From Clostridia bacterium (GTDB lineage Bacteria > Bacillota > Clostridia > Oscillospirales > CAG-382): a stretch of DNA of 48,064 bases. This document shows, piece by piece, positions 1-7,555 of this stretch (the stretch's first letter is position 1; each line of letters starts with the position of its first letter). A program made the translations under genes and the position numbers. The stretch covers positions 1-48,064 of the forward strand of contig JAFZDO010000005.1 in assembly GCA_017561145.1 (NCBI GenBank), in the 5' to 3' direction. The notes under the pieces were generated by a model. It had not been told where the DNA came from. It was given only the letters and a program-made list of their open reading frames with translations, and made no database searches.

Positions 1-148
1 AGTAATCAAGGCTCCCGTAGTTGAAGAGCCCTCCAAGCCCGGCGACGATCCTGTTAAACCCGGCGACGCTTCCAGCATGATCATCTTCGCTATCATCGCT
101 CTCGTTGCTATCGCAGGCTCTGCAGTTGTTATTAAGACTCGCAAATAA
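1..148 (+). CDS. C-terminal end of a membrane-anchored surface protein (partial)
   Basis: This is the 3' end of a gene that begins before the window, read in the frame starting at base 2 and stopping with TAA at 146-148. The 48 visible residues are a Pro/Gly/Asp/Glu-rich linker (two KPGD repeats), one hydrophobic helix of about 20 residues, and a short basic tail ending KTRK. This layout is typical of C-terminal cell-surface anchors in Firmicutes and resembles a sortase signal, but no clear LPxTG motif is visible. It may be a plain transmembrane anchor or a divergent sorting signal. Nothing can be said about the extracellular function. Confidence 0.75.
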   Translation, partial: VIKAPVVEEPSKPGDDPVKPGDASSMIIFAIIALVAIAGSAVVIKTRK

Positions 149-162
149 GTTTTAATATAATT

Positions 163-197
163 AAAGAAGACGGCAAACCGCCGTCTTCTTTTTTTCG
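163..197 (+). terminator. Rho-independent terminator after the first partial gene
   Basis: A GAAGACGGC / GCCGTCTTC stem with a 5-base loop is followed by a run of seven T residues. It separates the partial surface-protein gene from the cotH-type gene. Confidence 0.9.
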
Positions 198-226
198 TTG
201 ACAAAGATACGAAAATCTATTATAAT
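198..226 (+). promoter_or_regulatory. Sigma-A promoter of the CotH-dockerin gene
   Basis: TTGACA at 198-203 and TATAAT at 221-226 are separated by 17 bases. Transcription should start near 233, giving a leader of about 30 bases that carries the AGAAGGAGAG ribosome site at 251-260. Confidence 0.9.
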
Positions 227-264
227 TATATTGTAAATAAAAAGAAAAAAAGAAGGAGAGCATT

Positions 265-1917
265 ATGAAAAAAACTGCGATTTTACTTTGTCTTATAATG
301 ATTTTCGGTGTTTTATCGGTTCCTGTCAGTGCGGCAAACGAATTAAGAGAGCCGACCGACGTTCCGAAGATCTTTATTACCACAACGCAATCTATTCCGA
401 GGGATTACGTCGATTGCACTGTTGAAATTATAGATGAAGAGGGCGGAACACACGAGGCTATTTTTGATGACGAATCAAAGGTAAAGATCCGCGGCAATTC
501 TACTTCTTCGGGCGAGAAAAAGCCCTTTAATATTAAATTCTCCTCCAAGACTGACGTGCTTGGTATGGGCAAAAACAAAAAATGGTGTCTTCTTGCGAAC
601 TGCTATGAAAAAACGCTTATCAGAAACCAGACTGTTTTTGATTTTGCCGACAGTATCGGCTTGGCTTACACACCCTCCTACCGTGTTGTAGAGGTATATC
701 ACAACAACCGTCTGCTTGGTACTTATCTTCTTACAGACGCGGTCGAGGCTTCGGAGTCGAGAGTTGATATCGATACCGACGGATATGAATTCATTCTCGA
801 GCGCGATGCAAGAACCGACGAGGGAACCGTTTATTTCACGACCGATCATTATGATATCCGTTTCGGTATCAACGAGCCCGAGGAGCCTACTACCGCGCAA
901 TACGATTGGCTTATGACGTTTTTGAAGAAAGCGGAATATGCGTTGAAATCGAAGGACTACAAAGAGGTTCAGAAGTATTTCGATATCGAATCGATGATCG
1001 ATTTCTATATAGTTCTCGAGCTCTTTAAAAACGTTGATATCAACACCGGCAGTACCCGTTTCTATATCAAGGACGGCAAGATCTATGGCGGTCCTTGCTG
1101 GGACTTCGACCTTTCCTCCGGCAACTGCTCGTCGAGCTATTACACCACCTATAACAACGTAGGCGGATCAGGAAAGAGCTGGGAGGGTTTGTGGTGCAAC
1201 ACCCTTTGGTTCAGACCGCTTCTTCAGTACAGCGAATTTAAAAGCGCGCTCGTTGAAAGATACGGCGACCTTCAGGATGAGATAATCAACCTTTATACCG
1301 ACAACGGTCTTGGCAGAAATTATATCGACGCAACCGTTGATAAATACAGTGCCACCATCAACCGTAATTATACCGATGCGGGCTGGATCATTCCCAAGGT
1401 ATACAGCGATCTTGAGCGTATTCCCGATACGACCTATGCGGCAAACGTTGAATTTTTCCGAAACTGGCTTAAAAACCGTAATGAATGGCTTCTCAAGCAA
1501 TGGGGCTTGGAGGGCATAAATAATATCGGCAACGGCTCGGGCGTGACTAAAGAGGGTTATTATCTCACGGGTGTTGGCGAAAAGGTAAAGGTAAGCGACT
1601 TTTTGTCAGGCTTTTTAAAGGGTGCAAAGCTTATCGATAAAAACGGTGAGATTTCGGGCAACAAATACGTACCCACGGGAAGTGCGGTAACGCTTGGCGG
1701 TGCTTCCTATTACGTGCTTGTCCGCGGTGATATTTCGGCTAACGGCGCGGTTGATAAATACGACTATATTATGTTAAAGCGCATCTGCCTTAATACCTAC
1801 AAGCCCGATCATATCGATACGAGAGTCAGCGATATCAACGAAGACGATAAGATAAACGCGTTTGACTATATTCTTGTAAAACGCCACGTGCTCGGCACGA
1901 TCGATCTGTTTAAATAA
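265..1917 (+). CDS. Secreted CotH-family protein with C-terminal dockerin
   Basis: This 550-residue protein has a signal peptide ending about residue 23 (VPVSA). Residues about 35-395 look like a CotH domain. The markers are KIRGNSTS near residue 72, then KKPFNIKF, LLANCYEKTLIRN and GGPCWDFDLSSGN. CotH proteins are atypical protein kinases known from spore coats and also found in secreted clostridial proteins. After a linker, residues about 488-546 form a dockerin with two Ca-loop/helix repeats (GDISANGAVDKYDY and DINEDDKINAFDY). Dockerins bind cohesins, so the protein is probably displayed on a surface complex. The start is fixed by the promoter, the ribosome site and the signal peptide. The kinase activity and substrate are unknown. 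Confidence 0.9.
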   Translation: MKKTAILLCLIMIFGVLSVPVSAANELREPTDVPKIFITTTQSIPRDYVDCTVEIIDEEGGTHEAIFDDESKVKIRGNSTSSGEKKPFNIKFSSKTDVLGMGKNKKWCLLANCYEKTLIRNQTVFDFADSIGLAYTPSYRVVEVYHNNRLLGTYLLTDAVEASESRVDIDTDGYEFILERDARTDEGTVYFTTDHYDIRFGINEPEEPTTAQYDWLMTFLKKAEYALKSKDYKEVQKYFDIESMIDFYIVLELFKNVDINTGSTRFYIKDGKIYGGPCWDFDLSSGNCSSSYYTTYNNVGGSGKSWEGLWCNTLWFRPLLQYSEFKSALVERYGDLQDEIINLYTDNGLGRNYIDATVDKYSATINRNYTDAGWIIPKVYSDLERIPDTTYAANVEFFRNWLKNRNEWLLKQWGLEGINNIGNGSGVTKEGYYLTGVGEKVKVSDFLSGFLKGAKLIDKNGEISGNKYVPTGSAVTLGGASYYVLVRGDISANGAVDKYDYIMLKRICLNTYKPDHIDTRVSDINEDDKINAFDYILVKRHVLGTIDLFK

Positions 1918-1919
1918 TT

Positions 1920-3005
1920 ATGACTAAAAAGCTTTTATCTTTAATCTCACTCCTCCTTGCGCTTTTGCTTCTTTGCTCCTGCGCGGAATTGACAAATCTT
2001 AATAATTCTTCAAGCACCGATGAGCAAAGCGACATAAGCAATGCCGAATCGAGCAGTGAAGAAAGCAAATCTGCCTCTGTCGAGGGCGAGCTTCGAGTGC
2101 ATTTTCTTGACGTCGGTCAGGGCGATTCAATCTTTATCGAGCTTCCGAACGGCGAATGTATGCTTATCGATGCGAGCGAGCGCGAATATGCAAACCGCAT
2201 AATCTCGTTTATAGATTGCCTTGGGTATACAAAAATCGACCATTTGATTGCAACACATCCCCACGCCGACCATATCGGCGGTATGGAGACGGTAATATCG
2301 CATTTCGAGCTTGGCGAGGTCTATATGCCCGAGGCGGTTACCGATACGAAGACCTTTATCAATCTGCTTACCGCGCTTGAAGAAAAGGGTGCAGAGATCA
2401 CCGCGGTGAAGGCAGGGCTTGAATTTGATTTCGGCGGCGCAAGGGGCAAATTCGTCGCTCCGAAATTTATTGTAGACGATATGAACAACTGCTCGGCAGT
2501 GCTTCATTTAAGCTTCGGTAACCGTGCGTTCCTTTTGACGGGCGATGCCGAAATCGATGAGGAGGGCACTGTCGAGGGCGATATTAAATGCGACGTGCTT
2601 AAGGCAGGCCACCACGGAAGCAGAACCTCGTCGGGTGAATATCTTCTCGGCAAGGCAAAGCCCGAGATCGTTGTTATTTCCTGCGGCGAGGGCAATTCCT
2701 ACGGTCACCCCCACAAGGAAGCGCTCGACCGCTTTAGTAACGCAGGTATCAAGAGCATATACCGCACCGATATTTCGGGTAATATAAGCATCAAAACAAA
2801 CGGAACCGAGCTTGAAATAAAGGAGCACGTTGCGATAGGCGCGCACAGGTGGGTGCTTAATATCAGCTCGAAAAAGGTTCACACTGCCGATTGCGGCGGC
2901 GCTGTCGATATGAAGGAAGCGAACAAGGCTTATTCACAAAGATCGCTTTCCGAGCTGACAGAGCTTGGCTATGCGCTTTGCAGTACCTGCAAGCCGAAGG
3001 AATAG
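1920..3005 (+). CDS. ComEC/Rec2-like metallo-beta-lactamase-fold lipoprotein
   Basis: This 361-residue lipoprotein has a hydrophobic N-terminus ending in the lipobox LCSC (Cys21) and then a Ser/Glu-rich linker. Residues about 57-300 match the MBL domain found at the C-terminus of ComEC competence proteins. It has VHFLDVGQGDS and the metal motif THPHADHIGG (His113, His115, Asp117, His118), and later GDAE and KAGHHGS. Residues about 308-360 (WVLNISSKKVHTADC ... LCSTCKP) form a small cysteine-containing module often attached to this family. It is likely an extracytoplasmic nuclease or phosphodiesterase; the substrate is unknown. It starts 3 bases after the CotH stop without a clear ribosome site, so translation is probably coupled. 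Confidence 0.88.
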   Translation: MTKKLLSLISLLLALLLLCSCAELTNLNNSSSTDEQSDISNAESSSEESKSASVEGELRVHFLDVGQGDSIFIELPNGECMLIDASEREYANRIISFIDCLGYTKIDHLIATHPHADHIGGMETVISHFELGEVYMPEAVTDTKTFINLLTALEEKGAEITAVKAGLEFDFGGARGKFVAPKFIVDDMNNCSAVLHLSFGNRAFLLTGDAEIDEEGTVEGDIKCDVLKAGHHGSRTSSGEYLLGKAKPEIVVISCGEGNSYGHPHKEALDRFSNAGIKSIYRTDISGNISIKTNGTELEIKEHVAIGAHRWVLNISSKKVHTADCGGAVDMKEANKAYSQRSLSELTELGYALCSTCKPKE

Positions 3006-3015
3006 GGGAAGGGTT

Positions 3016-3213
3016 ATGAAAATAATTATCGACAGGATCGAGGGCGATATTGCCGTTTGCGAGATAGACGGAAAACGTTTTGTTAATCTCCCCGTTTCGC
3101 TTTTCGAAAACGCAAAGGAACGCGATGTTTACGTTCTTACAAAGGACGATTCCGCAAAGGAAGAAGCGCTTAACAAGGCGCAATCGCTTTTCGATAAGCT
3201 TAAAAAGAAATAA
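3016..3213 (+). CDS. DUF3006 family small protein
   Basis: This is a 65-residue protein beginning MKIIIDRIEGDIAVCE. The N-terminal half is predicted beta-rich with an acidic/IDG pattern, and the C-terminus is a charged helix. Such DUF3006 proteins are frequently encoded directly after ComEC-like MBL genes, as here, 10 bases downstream of one. ATG 3016 is preferred over the longer reading from 2965 because a GGGGAAGGG ribosome site stands just upstream and the family begins at this residue. The function is unknown; a partner role for the MBL lipoprotein is inferred only from gene order. Confidence 0.85.
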   Translation: MKIIIDRIEGDIAVCEIDGKRFVNLPVSLFENAKERDVYVLTKDDSAKEEALNKAQSLFDKLKKK

Positions 3214-3230
3214 TTTGTTTAGGATTTTAT

Positions 3231-3300
3231 GAGAGAGAAGCTTTTAAAAAAGTTTCTCTCTCAAACTCTCTCTTCAAAATTTTTTAATATTAAAATATTA
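3231..3300 (+). repeat. Left inverted repeat of the 3231-4022 cassette
   Basis: The hairpin has GAGAGAGAA and TTTCTCTCTC arms at 3231-3262, followed by CTCTCTTCAAAATTTT and AT-rich DNA. Placed right after the DUF3006 gene, it could also stop transcription of that operon. Confidence 0.7.
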
Positions 3301-3330
3301 AAAAGGAAGGCTTCGTACCTTCCTTTTATT
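3301..3330. terminator. Bidirectional terminator
   Basis: AAAAGGAAGG and CCTTCCTTTT arms enclose a 7-base loop, with A/T runs on both sides. It lies just downstream of the minus-strand gene ending at 3326 and partly overlaps its stop. Confidence 0.75.
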
Positions 3331-3610
3331 TGTTTGGAATAATGCAATTGTCAGCGTTTAAAAGTGCTTCTGCGGTGAGTTTTGTGCCTAACGAAAAACC
3401 ATCGGCGAATGCTTGTGCGGTTGCCAGCATAACGTAATTATTAACAAGCTCTTGGAGCTTTTCCGCTTCGGCTTCTCCAATGACTGCGGCAAGCGATTCT
3501 ATTCTTTCAATGGCTTTAACCTCGCTGATTTTAAGTTCACTGTTGTTCTTGCCGAAAAATTCAATAGGGTCTACTTGACCGTACCATAATTCATCTATAA
3601 TTCTTGGCAT
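3326..3610 (-). CDS. Small hypothetical protein of the cassette (possibly DUF6809-like)
   Basis: This is a 94-residue protein beginning MPRIIDELWYGQVDPIEFF, with a mostly helical, acidic middle (EAEAEKLQELVNNY) and a hydrophobic stretch AQAFADGFSLGTKL. The N-terminal pattern resembles small Firmicute proteins grouped as DUF6809, often found near XRE regulators; I am only moderately sure. The start at 3610 is chosen over a longer reading from 3673 because the longer form would cover the promoter and operator. A weak GGGAT ribosome site precedes 3610. The gene is divergent from the XRE gene and shares its control region. It has no membrane segment or signal peptide. Confidence 0.7.
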   Translation of the reverse strand: MPRIIDELWYGQVDPIEFFGKNNSELKISEVKAIERIESLAAVIGEAEAEKLQELVNNYVMLATAQAFADGFSLGTKLTAEALLNADNCIIPNK

Positions 3611-3640
3611 ATAATCACATCCCGAATAAGCTGATAAGCA

Positions 3641-3695
3641 ATTATAACACCGTACGGTGCGATTTGTCAACACCGTACGGTATTTTTTATATAAT
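3641..3695. promoter_or_regulatory. Divergent promoter with two CACCGTACGGT operators
   Basis: Two copies of CACCGTACGGT (3648-3658 and 3671-3681), each containing the palindrome ACCGTACGGT, lie 23 bases apart. On the minus strand TTGACA (complement of 3665-3670) and TATAAT (complement of 3641-3646) are 18 bases apart, with the first operator inside the spacer. The second operator covers the plus-strand promoter area, where TTGTCA at 3664-3669 precedes an A/T-rich -10 region near 3687-3695. The 23-base spacing puts the two sites about two helical turns apart, as expected for a repressor such as the adjacent XRE protein. Confidence 0.75.
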
Positions 3696-3723
3696 TAATT
3701 ATCAAACAATTTGGAGTAATTTT

Positions 3724-3927
3724 ATGTATATTTGTCCGCGAATCAGGGATTTAAGAGAAGATAATGATAAAACGCAAAAAGAAATAGCAGAAATGCTTAA
3801 TATGCAGATAACGGTTTATCGAAGATACGAGAACTGCGAACGTGAAATGCCTTTGTGGGCAGCGATAAAGCTCGCTGACTATTATCATGTAACGCTTGAT
3901 TATCTTGTTGGGCGCACAAATGAATGA
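3724..3927 (+). CDS. XRE-family helix-turn-helix regulator
   Basis: This 67-residue protein is essentially one Cro/C1-type DNA-binding domain: IRDLREDNDKTQKEIAEML, then a recognition-helix region with QITVYRRYENCERE, and a final helix ending LDYLVGRTNE. ATG 3724 follows a GGAG ribosome site at 3713-3716; a longer reading from 3604 would run through the operators. It has no dimerisation or enzymatic domain beyond the HTH. It is probably the autorepressor of the divergent pair, acting at the duplicated operators upstream. It is inside the inverted-repeat-bounded cassette. Confidence 0.88.
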   Translation: MYICPRIRDLREDNDKTQKEIAEMLNMQITVYRRYENCEREMPLWAAIKLADYYHVTLDYLVGRTNE

Positions 3928-4047
3928 GTAAACGCTCTCTTCAAAATTTTTAATTATAATATATATAAAATTTTTGGGGAGAGAGCACGAGAGAGGGGCT
4001 TTTTATAAAAAGCTCCTCTCTCGTTATATTATATTATAACAAACAAA

Positions 4048-5157
4048 TCACTCAAACTGAACAGCGGCGCCCTTTAAAAGCTCGATAATGGGGAGCTTTT
4101 GGGGGCAGATATCCTCGCACTGACCGCACGAGATGCAGTCGCTTGCCTTACCGCGAGAGCCGCCTGTTTGGAAATCGTACCACCATTTACCGCCGTAGGT
4201 AGAATAGCGGCGGGAGTTGTTGACGATGTTGAAAATCGAAGGAATCGGAATCTTGCTCGGACAGCCCTCGGTACAATAGGAGCAGCCTGTGCATTGGATG
4301 ATATCATAGCTTTCGATGATCTTAACGACCTTGTCGATAGCGTTGAATTCATCGTCGCTAAGCGGCTTGAAATCGGTCATGAACGAAAGGTTATCGTTCA
4401 TCTGATCGATATTGCTCATACCCGAAAGCACCATAAACACGCCTTCAAAGCTTGCGGCATAGCGGATAGCAAAGCTTGCGTTACTGCCGCCGAAGGGGGT
4501 AAGGAGCGCGCTTGCCTCATCGGGGATACCCGCAAGAGAGCCGCCCTTGACGGGCTCCATAATGATTATCGGCTTGTTGTGCTTGCGGCAGACCTCATAG
4601 CAAAGCTTGCCCTGAACGCCGTCGTCGTTATAGTCGATATAGTTAAATTGGATTTGAACAGCTTCGATTTCGGGGTATTCGGTAAGGATCTGATCGAGAA
4701 CCTCGGCGCTGTCGTGGAAGGAAAGTCCGACGTGCTTTATCTTGCCCTCTGCCTTAAGCTCAAAAGCGGTTTCATAAGCCTTGCAATCCTTGAATTTTTG
4801 GAAGCTTCTTGCCGTTTGCGAGTGCATAAGATAAAAATCGAAATAGTCGACACCGCAAGCATCAAGCTGGGCTTGGAAAAGGGGACGTATCTCCTCTTGC
4901 GAATTAAAATAGGGGCCGGAAAGCTTGTCGGTCAATATGTATTTATCACGCGGATAACGCGAAGTAAGCGCCTCGCGGAGCGCAGGCTCGCTCTTTTTGT
5001 TAAGGTAGCCGTGTGCCGTATCGAAGTAATTAAAGCCGGCAGATATGAATTTATCGACCATCAGGCAAAGCTGTTCGATATCGACAGAATCGTCCTTCAT
5101 CGGGAAACGCATACAGCCGAAGCCGAAATTCTTTTTAACCTCAGGGAAAGCGCTCAT
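4048..5157 (-). CDS. Aldo/keto reductase with C-terminal 4Fe-4S ferredoxin domain
   Basis: This is a 369-residue cytoplasmic oxidoreductase. Residues about 10-275 are the AKR barrel: GFGCMRFPM, NYFDTAHGYLNKKSE (carrying the catalytic Asp and Tyr), the DYFDFYLMHS strand, and MEPVKGG. The C-terminus holds two cysteine clusters, CTGCSYCTEGCP near residue 290 and CISCGQCEDICPQ near 340. This fits iron-sulfur AKR family members of anaerobes. The physiological substrate is unknown. The start follows a GGAGGA ribosome site, and the gene has its own promoter. It lies downstream of a terminator that ends the ABC operon, so it is probably monocistronic. Confidence 0.9.
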   Translation of the reverse strand: MSAFPEVKKNFGFGCMRFPMKDDSVDIEQLCLMVDKFISAGFNYFDTAHGYLNKKSEPALREALTSRYPRDKYILTDKLSGPYFNSQEEIRPLFQAQLDACGVDYFDFYLMHSQTARSFQKFKDCKAYETAFELKAEGKIKHVGLSFHDSAEVLDQILTEYPEIEAVQIQFNYIDYNDDGVQGKLCYEVCRKHNKPIIIMEPVKGGSLAGIPDEASALLTPFGGSNASFAIRYAASFEGVFMVLSGMSNIDQMNDNLSFMTDFKPLSDDEFNAIDKVVKIIESYDIIQCTGCSYCTEGCPSKIPIPSIFNIVNNSRRYSTYGGKWWYDFQTGGSRGKASDCISCGQCEDICPQKLPIIELLKGAAVQFE

Positions 5158-5194
5158 TGTTAAGTCCTCCGTGTTTTACGTTGTTATTAAGTAT

Positions 5195-5223
5195 ATTTTA
5201 CACATGTAGCGATAATTTGTCAA
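5195..5223 (-). promoter_or_regulatory. Promoter of the aldo/keto reductase
   Basis: On the minus strand TTGACA (5223-5218) and TAAAAT (5200-5195) are separated by 17 bases, about 40 bases before the ATG. Confidence 0.8.
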
Positions 5224-5229
5224 TCGGTA

Positions 5230-5257
5230 AAACAAAACCCTGTCGATGACAGGGTTA
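5230..5257 (-). terminator. Terminator of the ABC exporter operon
   Basis: Read on the minus strand, AACCCTGTC / GACAGGGTT arms with a 3-base loop run into TTGTTTT. It follows the permease stop by a few bases. Confidence 0.85.
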
Positions 5258-5262
5258 TATTT

Positions 5263-6171
5263 TTATTTAGCTCTTGCCTTGCCGCCCTTGAGCTTGTTGA
5301 TAAGCACGTAGGCGGTCATAATGACGGCTATGGTTAAGGTTATGACAGCGAACATTGCGCCGATGCTTACCTTGGTATCAAGGAAATAAATATTGCAATC
5401 GACAACGTTGCGAAGCTCGGTAATAGCGTCAACAGGGATGCCCTTTTCGGTAAGCGCATCCAAGGCGCCGCCCATTGCGTGGTTGCGGAAAAGCGAGGTC
5501 GCATAGGTGCCGGGGAGGAAGGAAATGACGGTTTGCAAGCCCTCCGAAAATTGCGAGATAGGCATATAAGCACCGCAAATAAAGCCGTAGCAGGAGCTTA
5601 CGATACTGCCGACGGCGGATATCTGGCCCTGGCTTGAAAGGAAAAAGCCGATAAGCGACGAAAGCGCCGTGCCGAACAGTACGGCAAGAAGAATATCGAG
5701 AATAAGGAACAAAACGTCCGAAACGGTAAGATACCAGCCGATCGCCGCGATATAGATCAAGCCCGCAACGAGTGCTACGAGATTGATAATAAGCGTTACC
5801 AAAAAGGTTGCGGCGTAATAGCTTATTGCAACTCGGGTATGCTTGACGGGGGTGACCGAAATATCGTTGTAAGCACCGCTTACCTTGTCCTGAACCATAA
5901 GCATATTCGAGCAGAAGGCAACCGTGATACAGCTTACCGCCAAAAGGGAAGAGACAAGCTGACCGCCGACACAGCCGTCGATGATATCCGATACCTCGTT
6001 TTGCATAAATTCGGGTACCGACAAAAGAAAGCTGTCGCGGTAGACGTTGCCCAAAAAGGTGGTGTAAAGCACCAACAAAATAAGCGGAGTGATAAGCGAC
6101 GTGAAGAAAAGCCCCTTGTCCTTAAAGAAAAGCTTTATATTACGGCGAATAAGTGCTGTCGTTGTCTTCAT
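5263..6171 (-). CDS. ABC-2 type transporter permease
   Basis: This 302-residue integral membrane protein has six predicted helices: near residues 20-41, 70-95, 112-145, 150-178, 185-205 and 268-292. A large extracytoplasmic segment (YRDSFLLSVPEFMQNEV) lies between the first two. The topology and the GAYMPIS region near helix 5 fit ABC-2 permeases of the drug/polysaccharide exporter type. Its start overlaps the ATP-binding subunit's stop by 4 bases (ATGA), so the two are translationally coupled and form one exporter. The substrate cannot be told from sequence. Confidence 0.92.
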   Translation of the reverse strand: MKTTTALIRRNIKLFFKDKGLFFTSLITPLILLVLYTTFLGNVYRDSFLLSVPEFMQNEVSDIIDGCVGGQLVSSLLAVSCITVAFCSNMLMVQDKVSGAYNDISVTPVKHTRVAISYYAATFLVTLIINLVALVAGLIYIAAIGWYLTVSDVLFLILDILLAVLFGTALSSLIGFFLSSQGQISAVGSIVSSCYGFICGAYMPISQFSEGLQTVISFLPGTYATSLFRNHAMGGALDALTEKGIPVDAITELRNVVDCNIYFLDTKVSIGAMFAVITLTIAVIMTAYVLINKLKGGKARAK

Positions 6172-7076
6172 TTCTCGTCACCTCCCAATTCCTTGCCGGT
6201 GACCGAAAGGAATACGTCGTCCATATCGCCCTTGGTAATTTCATAATCTTTAAATATTTCCTTGTGCTTGATTATCAGCTCGGTCGCAAAGGCGGTGTTT
6301 TTCACCGTTACAATAAAAGCATCCTTTTCCGCACGGTAAGGGCAGTCAAGCGCCTTGACATTTTCCTCGTCAACGCCGTAAAGGGTGATAAAGTCGCCCG
6401 TGTAGCGATTCTTAAGCTCGTGGGGAGTGCCCTCGGCAACGATACGGCCCTGATCGATGATAACTACGTTGTCGGCATCCGCCGCCTCCTCCATATAGTG
6501 GGTAGTGAGGAAAACGGTCATCCTTTCGTTCCTTTGGAGCGTCCGCACAACGTTCCAGACCGACGAGCGTGTTTGGGGGTCAAGTCCCGTTGTGGGCTCG
6601 TCGAGAATAAGAATTTTCGGCTTGTGGATAAGCGCACGCGCAATATCTATCTTGCGGCGCTGACCACCCGAAAGCTTGCCGACGGTACGCTTTAAAAGCG
6701 GCTTGAAGCTCAATAATTTGTCAAGCTCGTCTATGCGCGACTTTAGCTCGTCACCGAAAATGCCGTAAAGTGCGGCACGGCTTTTGAGGTTTTCATAAAC
6801 GTTTAATTGCTTGTCAAGCACCGAGCTTTGGAATACGACACCGATATCGCGCTTGATTTCGGTAATATCGCCGTCGATATCGTTGCCGTTGACGGAAACG
6901 TTTCCGCCGTCCTTTAAAAGACGGCCGCAAATTATCGATATCGTGGTGCTTTTGCCCGCACCGTTTTGACCCAAGAACGCAAAAAGCTCGCCCTCTTTTA
7001 CGGTAAAGCTTATTCCGTCGACGGCTTTTACCTCGCCAAAGGATTTATGCAGATTTTCAATTTCGATGATGTTCAT
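6168..7076 (-). CDS. ABC transporter ATP-binding protein
   Basis: This is a 302-residue cytoplasmic ATPase. The order is Walker A GQNGAGKSTT (about residues 36-45), a Q-loop region FQSSVLD, the signature LSGGQRRKIDIARAL, Walker B ILILDEPTTGLDP, and the switch histidine in TTHYMEEA. The C-terminal 80 residues are the accessory domain common in daunorubicin/NodI-type subunits. It powers the overlapping ABC-2 permease. It is the first clear transport gene downstream of several uncharacterised membrane-protein genes and may be cotranscribed with them, since only 26 bases separate it from the gene upstream. Confidence 0.95.
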   Translation of the reverse strand: MNIIEIENLHKSFGEVKAVDGISFTVKEGELFAFLGQNGAGKSTTISIICGRLLKDGGNVSVNGNDIDGDITEIKRDIGVVFQSSVLDKQLNVYENLKSRAALYGIFGDELKSRIDELDKLLSFKPLLKRTVGKLSGGQRRKIDIARALIHKPKILILDEPTTGLDPQTRSSVWNVVRTLQRNERMTVFLTTHYMEEAADADNVVIIDQGRIVAEGTPHELKNRYTGDFITLYGVDEENVKALDCPYRAEKDAFIVTVKNTAFATELIIKHKEIFKDYEITKGDMDDVFLSVTGKELGGDEK

Positions 7077-7102
7077 AGTTTTGCTCTTGATAGGTTTTTA
7101 TT

Positions 7103-7555
7103 TTATTCTATTATAATCGGTTGGTCGATAAAACGCAATAGGGTAATTTCGGTTCCTACCGTAATGCCGTAGGTTAACGGAGAAGCATACATTTCCTTCA
7201 GCTTGGTTCTTTTTCCGTTGTCGATATAGATAGCAACCTCAAGCGCTTCGCCCTGACGTGTTTCGTAAGTATGCTCACCCTTTATATTGCCCGTTTTTAC
7301 GGGATAAACGTCTAACCTTACTACCTTTCCCGAAAATTCCCTTGCGGTTAAAAACAGATATATTTTCGTGTTCTTTACCGCCAATGCGAGCAAGCCGATG
7401 GGGATGAGGTAAAATCCGCTGCTTATTTCAAAAACAGGTGTGAATTCATGCAGCATAAAGGTGCCGAATGCGATAAATAGGATAGACAAGCAAAAGCCTA
7501 TGAACGCCTTTTTCTCGCGCTCCTTTTGGAGCTTTTTTGCTTCGTTTATGGTCAT
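7103..7555 (-). CDS. Uncharacterised two-helix membrane protein
   Basis: This 150-residue protein has a charged N-terminal helix (INEAKKLQKEREKK), two transmembrane segments (about residues 18-37 and 45-70), and a C-terminal beta-rich cytoplasmic or external domain of about 80 residues (EFSGKVVRLDVY ... VGTEITLLRF). The layout (two helices, then a small beta domain ending in a VGTxIxxxxF motif) resembles the protein at 11600-12043, suggesting a shared fold. It overlaps the upstream gene by 4 bases (ATGA), and its ribosome site AAAGGAGC lies within that gene's end. I do not recognise a named family with certainty. Confidence 0.85.
   Translation of the reverse strand: MTINEAKKLQKEREKKAFIGFCLSILFIAFGTFMLHEFTPVFEISSGFYLIPIGLLALAVKNTKIYLFLTAREFSGKVVRLDVYPVKTGNIKGEHTYETRQGEALEVAIYIDNGKRTKLKEMYASPLTYGITVGTEITLLRFIDQPIIIE

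Larger units (their letters stand above)
3231..4022. mobile_element. Candidate inverted-repeat-bounded two-gene cassette
   Basis: The left end (3231-3300) and the reverse complement of the right end (3963-4022) align over about 60 bases with few mismatches. Both begin GAGAGAG(A/G)AGCTTTT, pass through an A/T-rich turn and a CTCTCTC arm, and run into CAAAATTTT-type AT-rich sequence. Between them lie only a divergent pair: a 94-residue protein (-) and an XRE repressor (+). No transposase is present, so any mobility would need help from elsewhere. The repeats also fold as strong hairpins and could instead be a family of terminator-like repeats on both sides of the pair. Confidence 0.5.

Noticed and set aside
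3221..4035. Target-site duplication at the edges of the 3231-4022 unit
   Set aside because: The flanks are AT-rich (ATTTTAT and GTTATATT) and share only short weak matches. No convincing duplication can be called.
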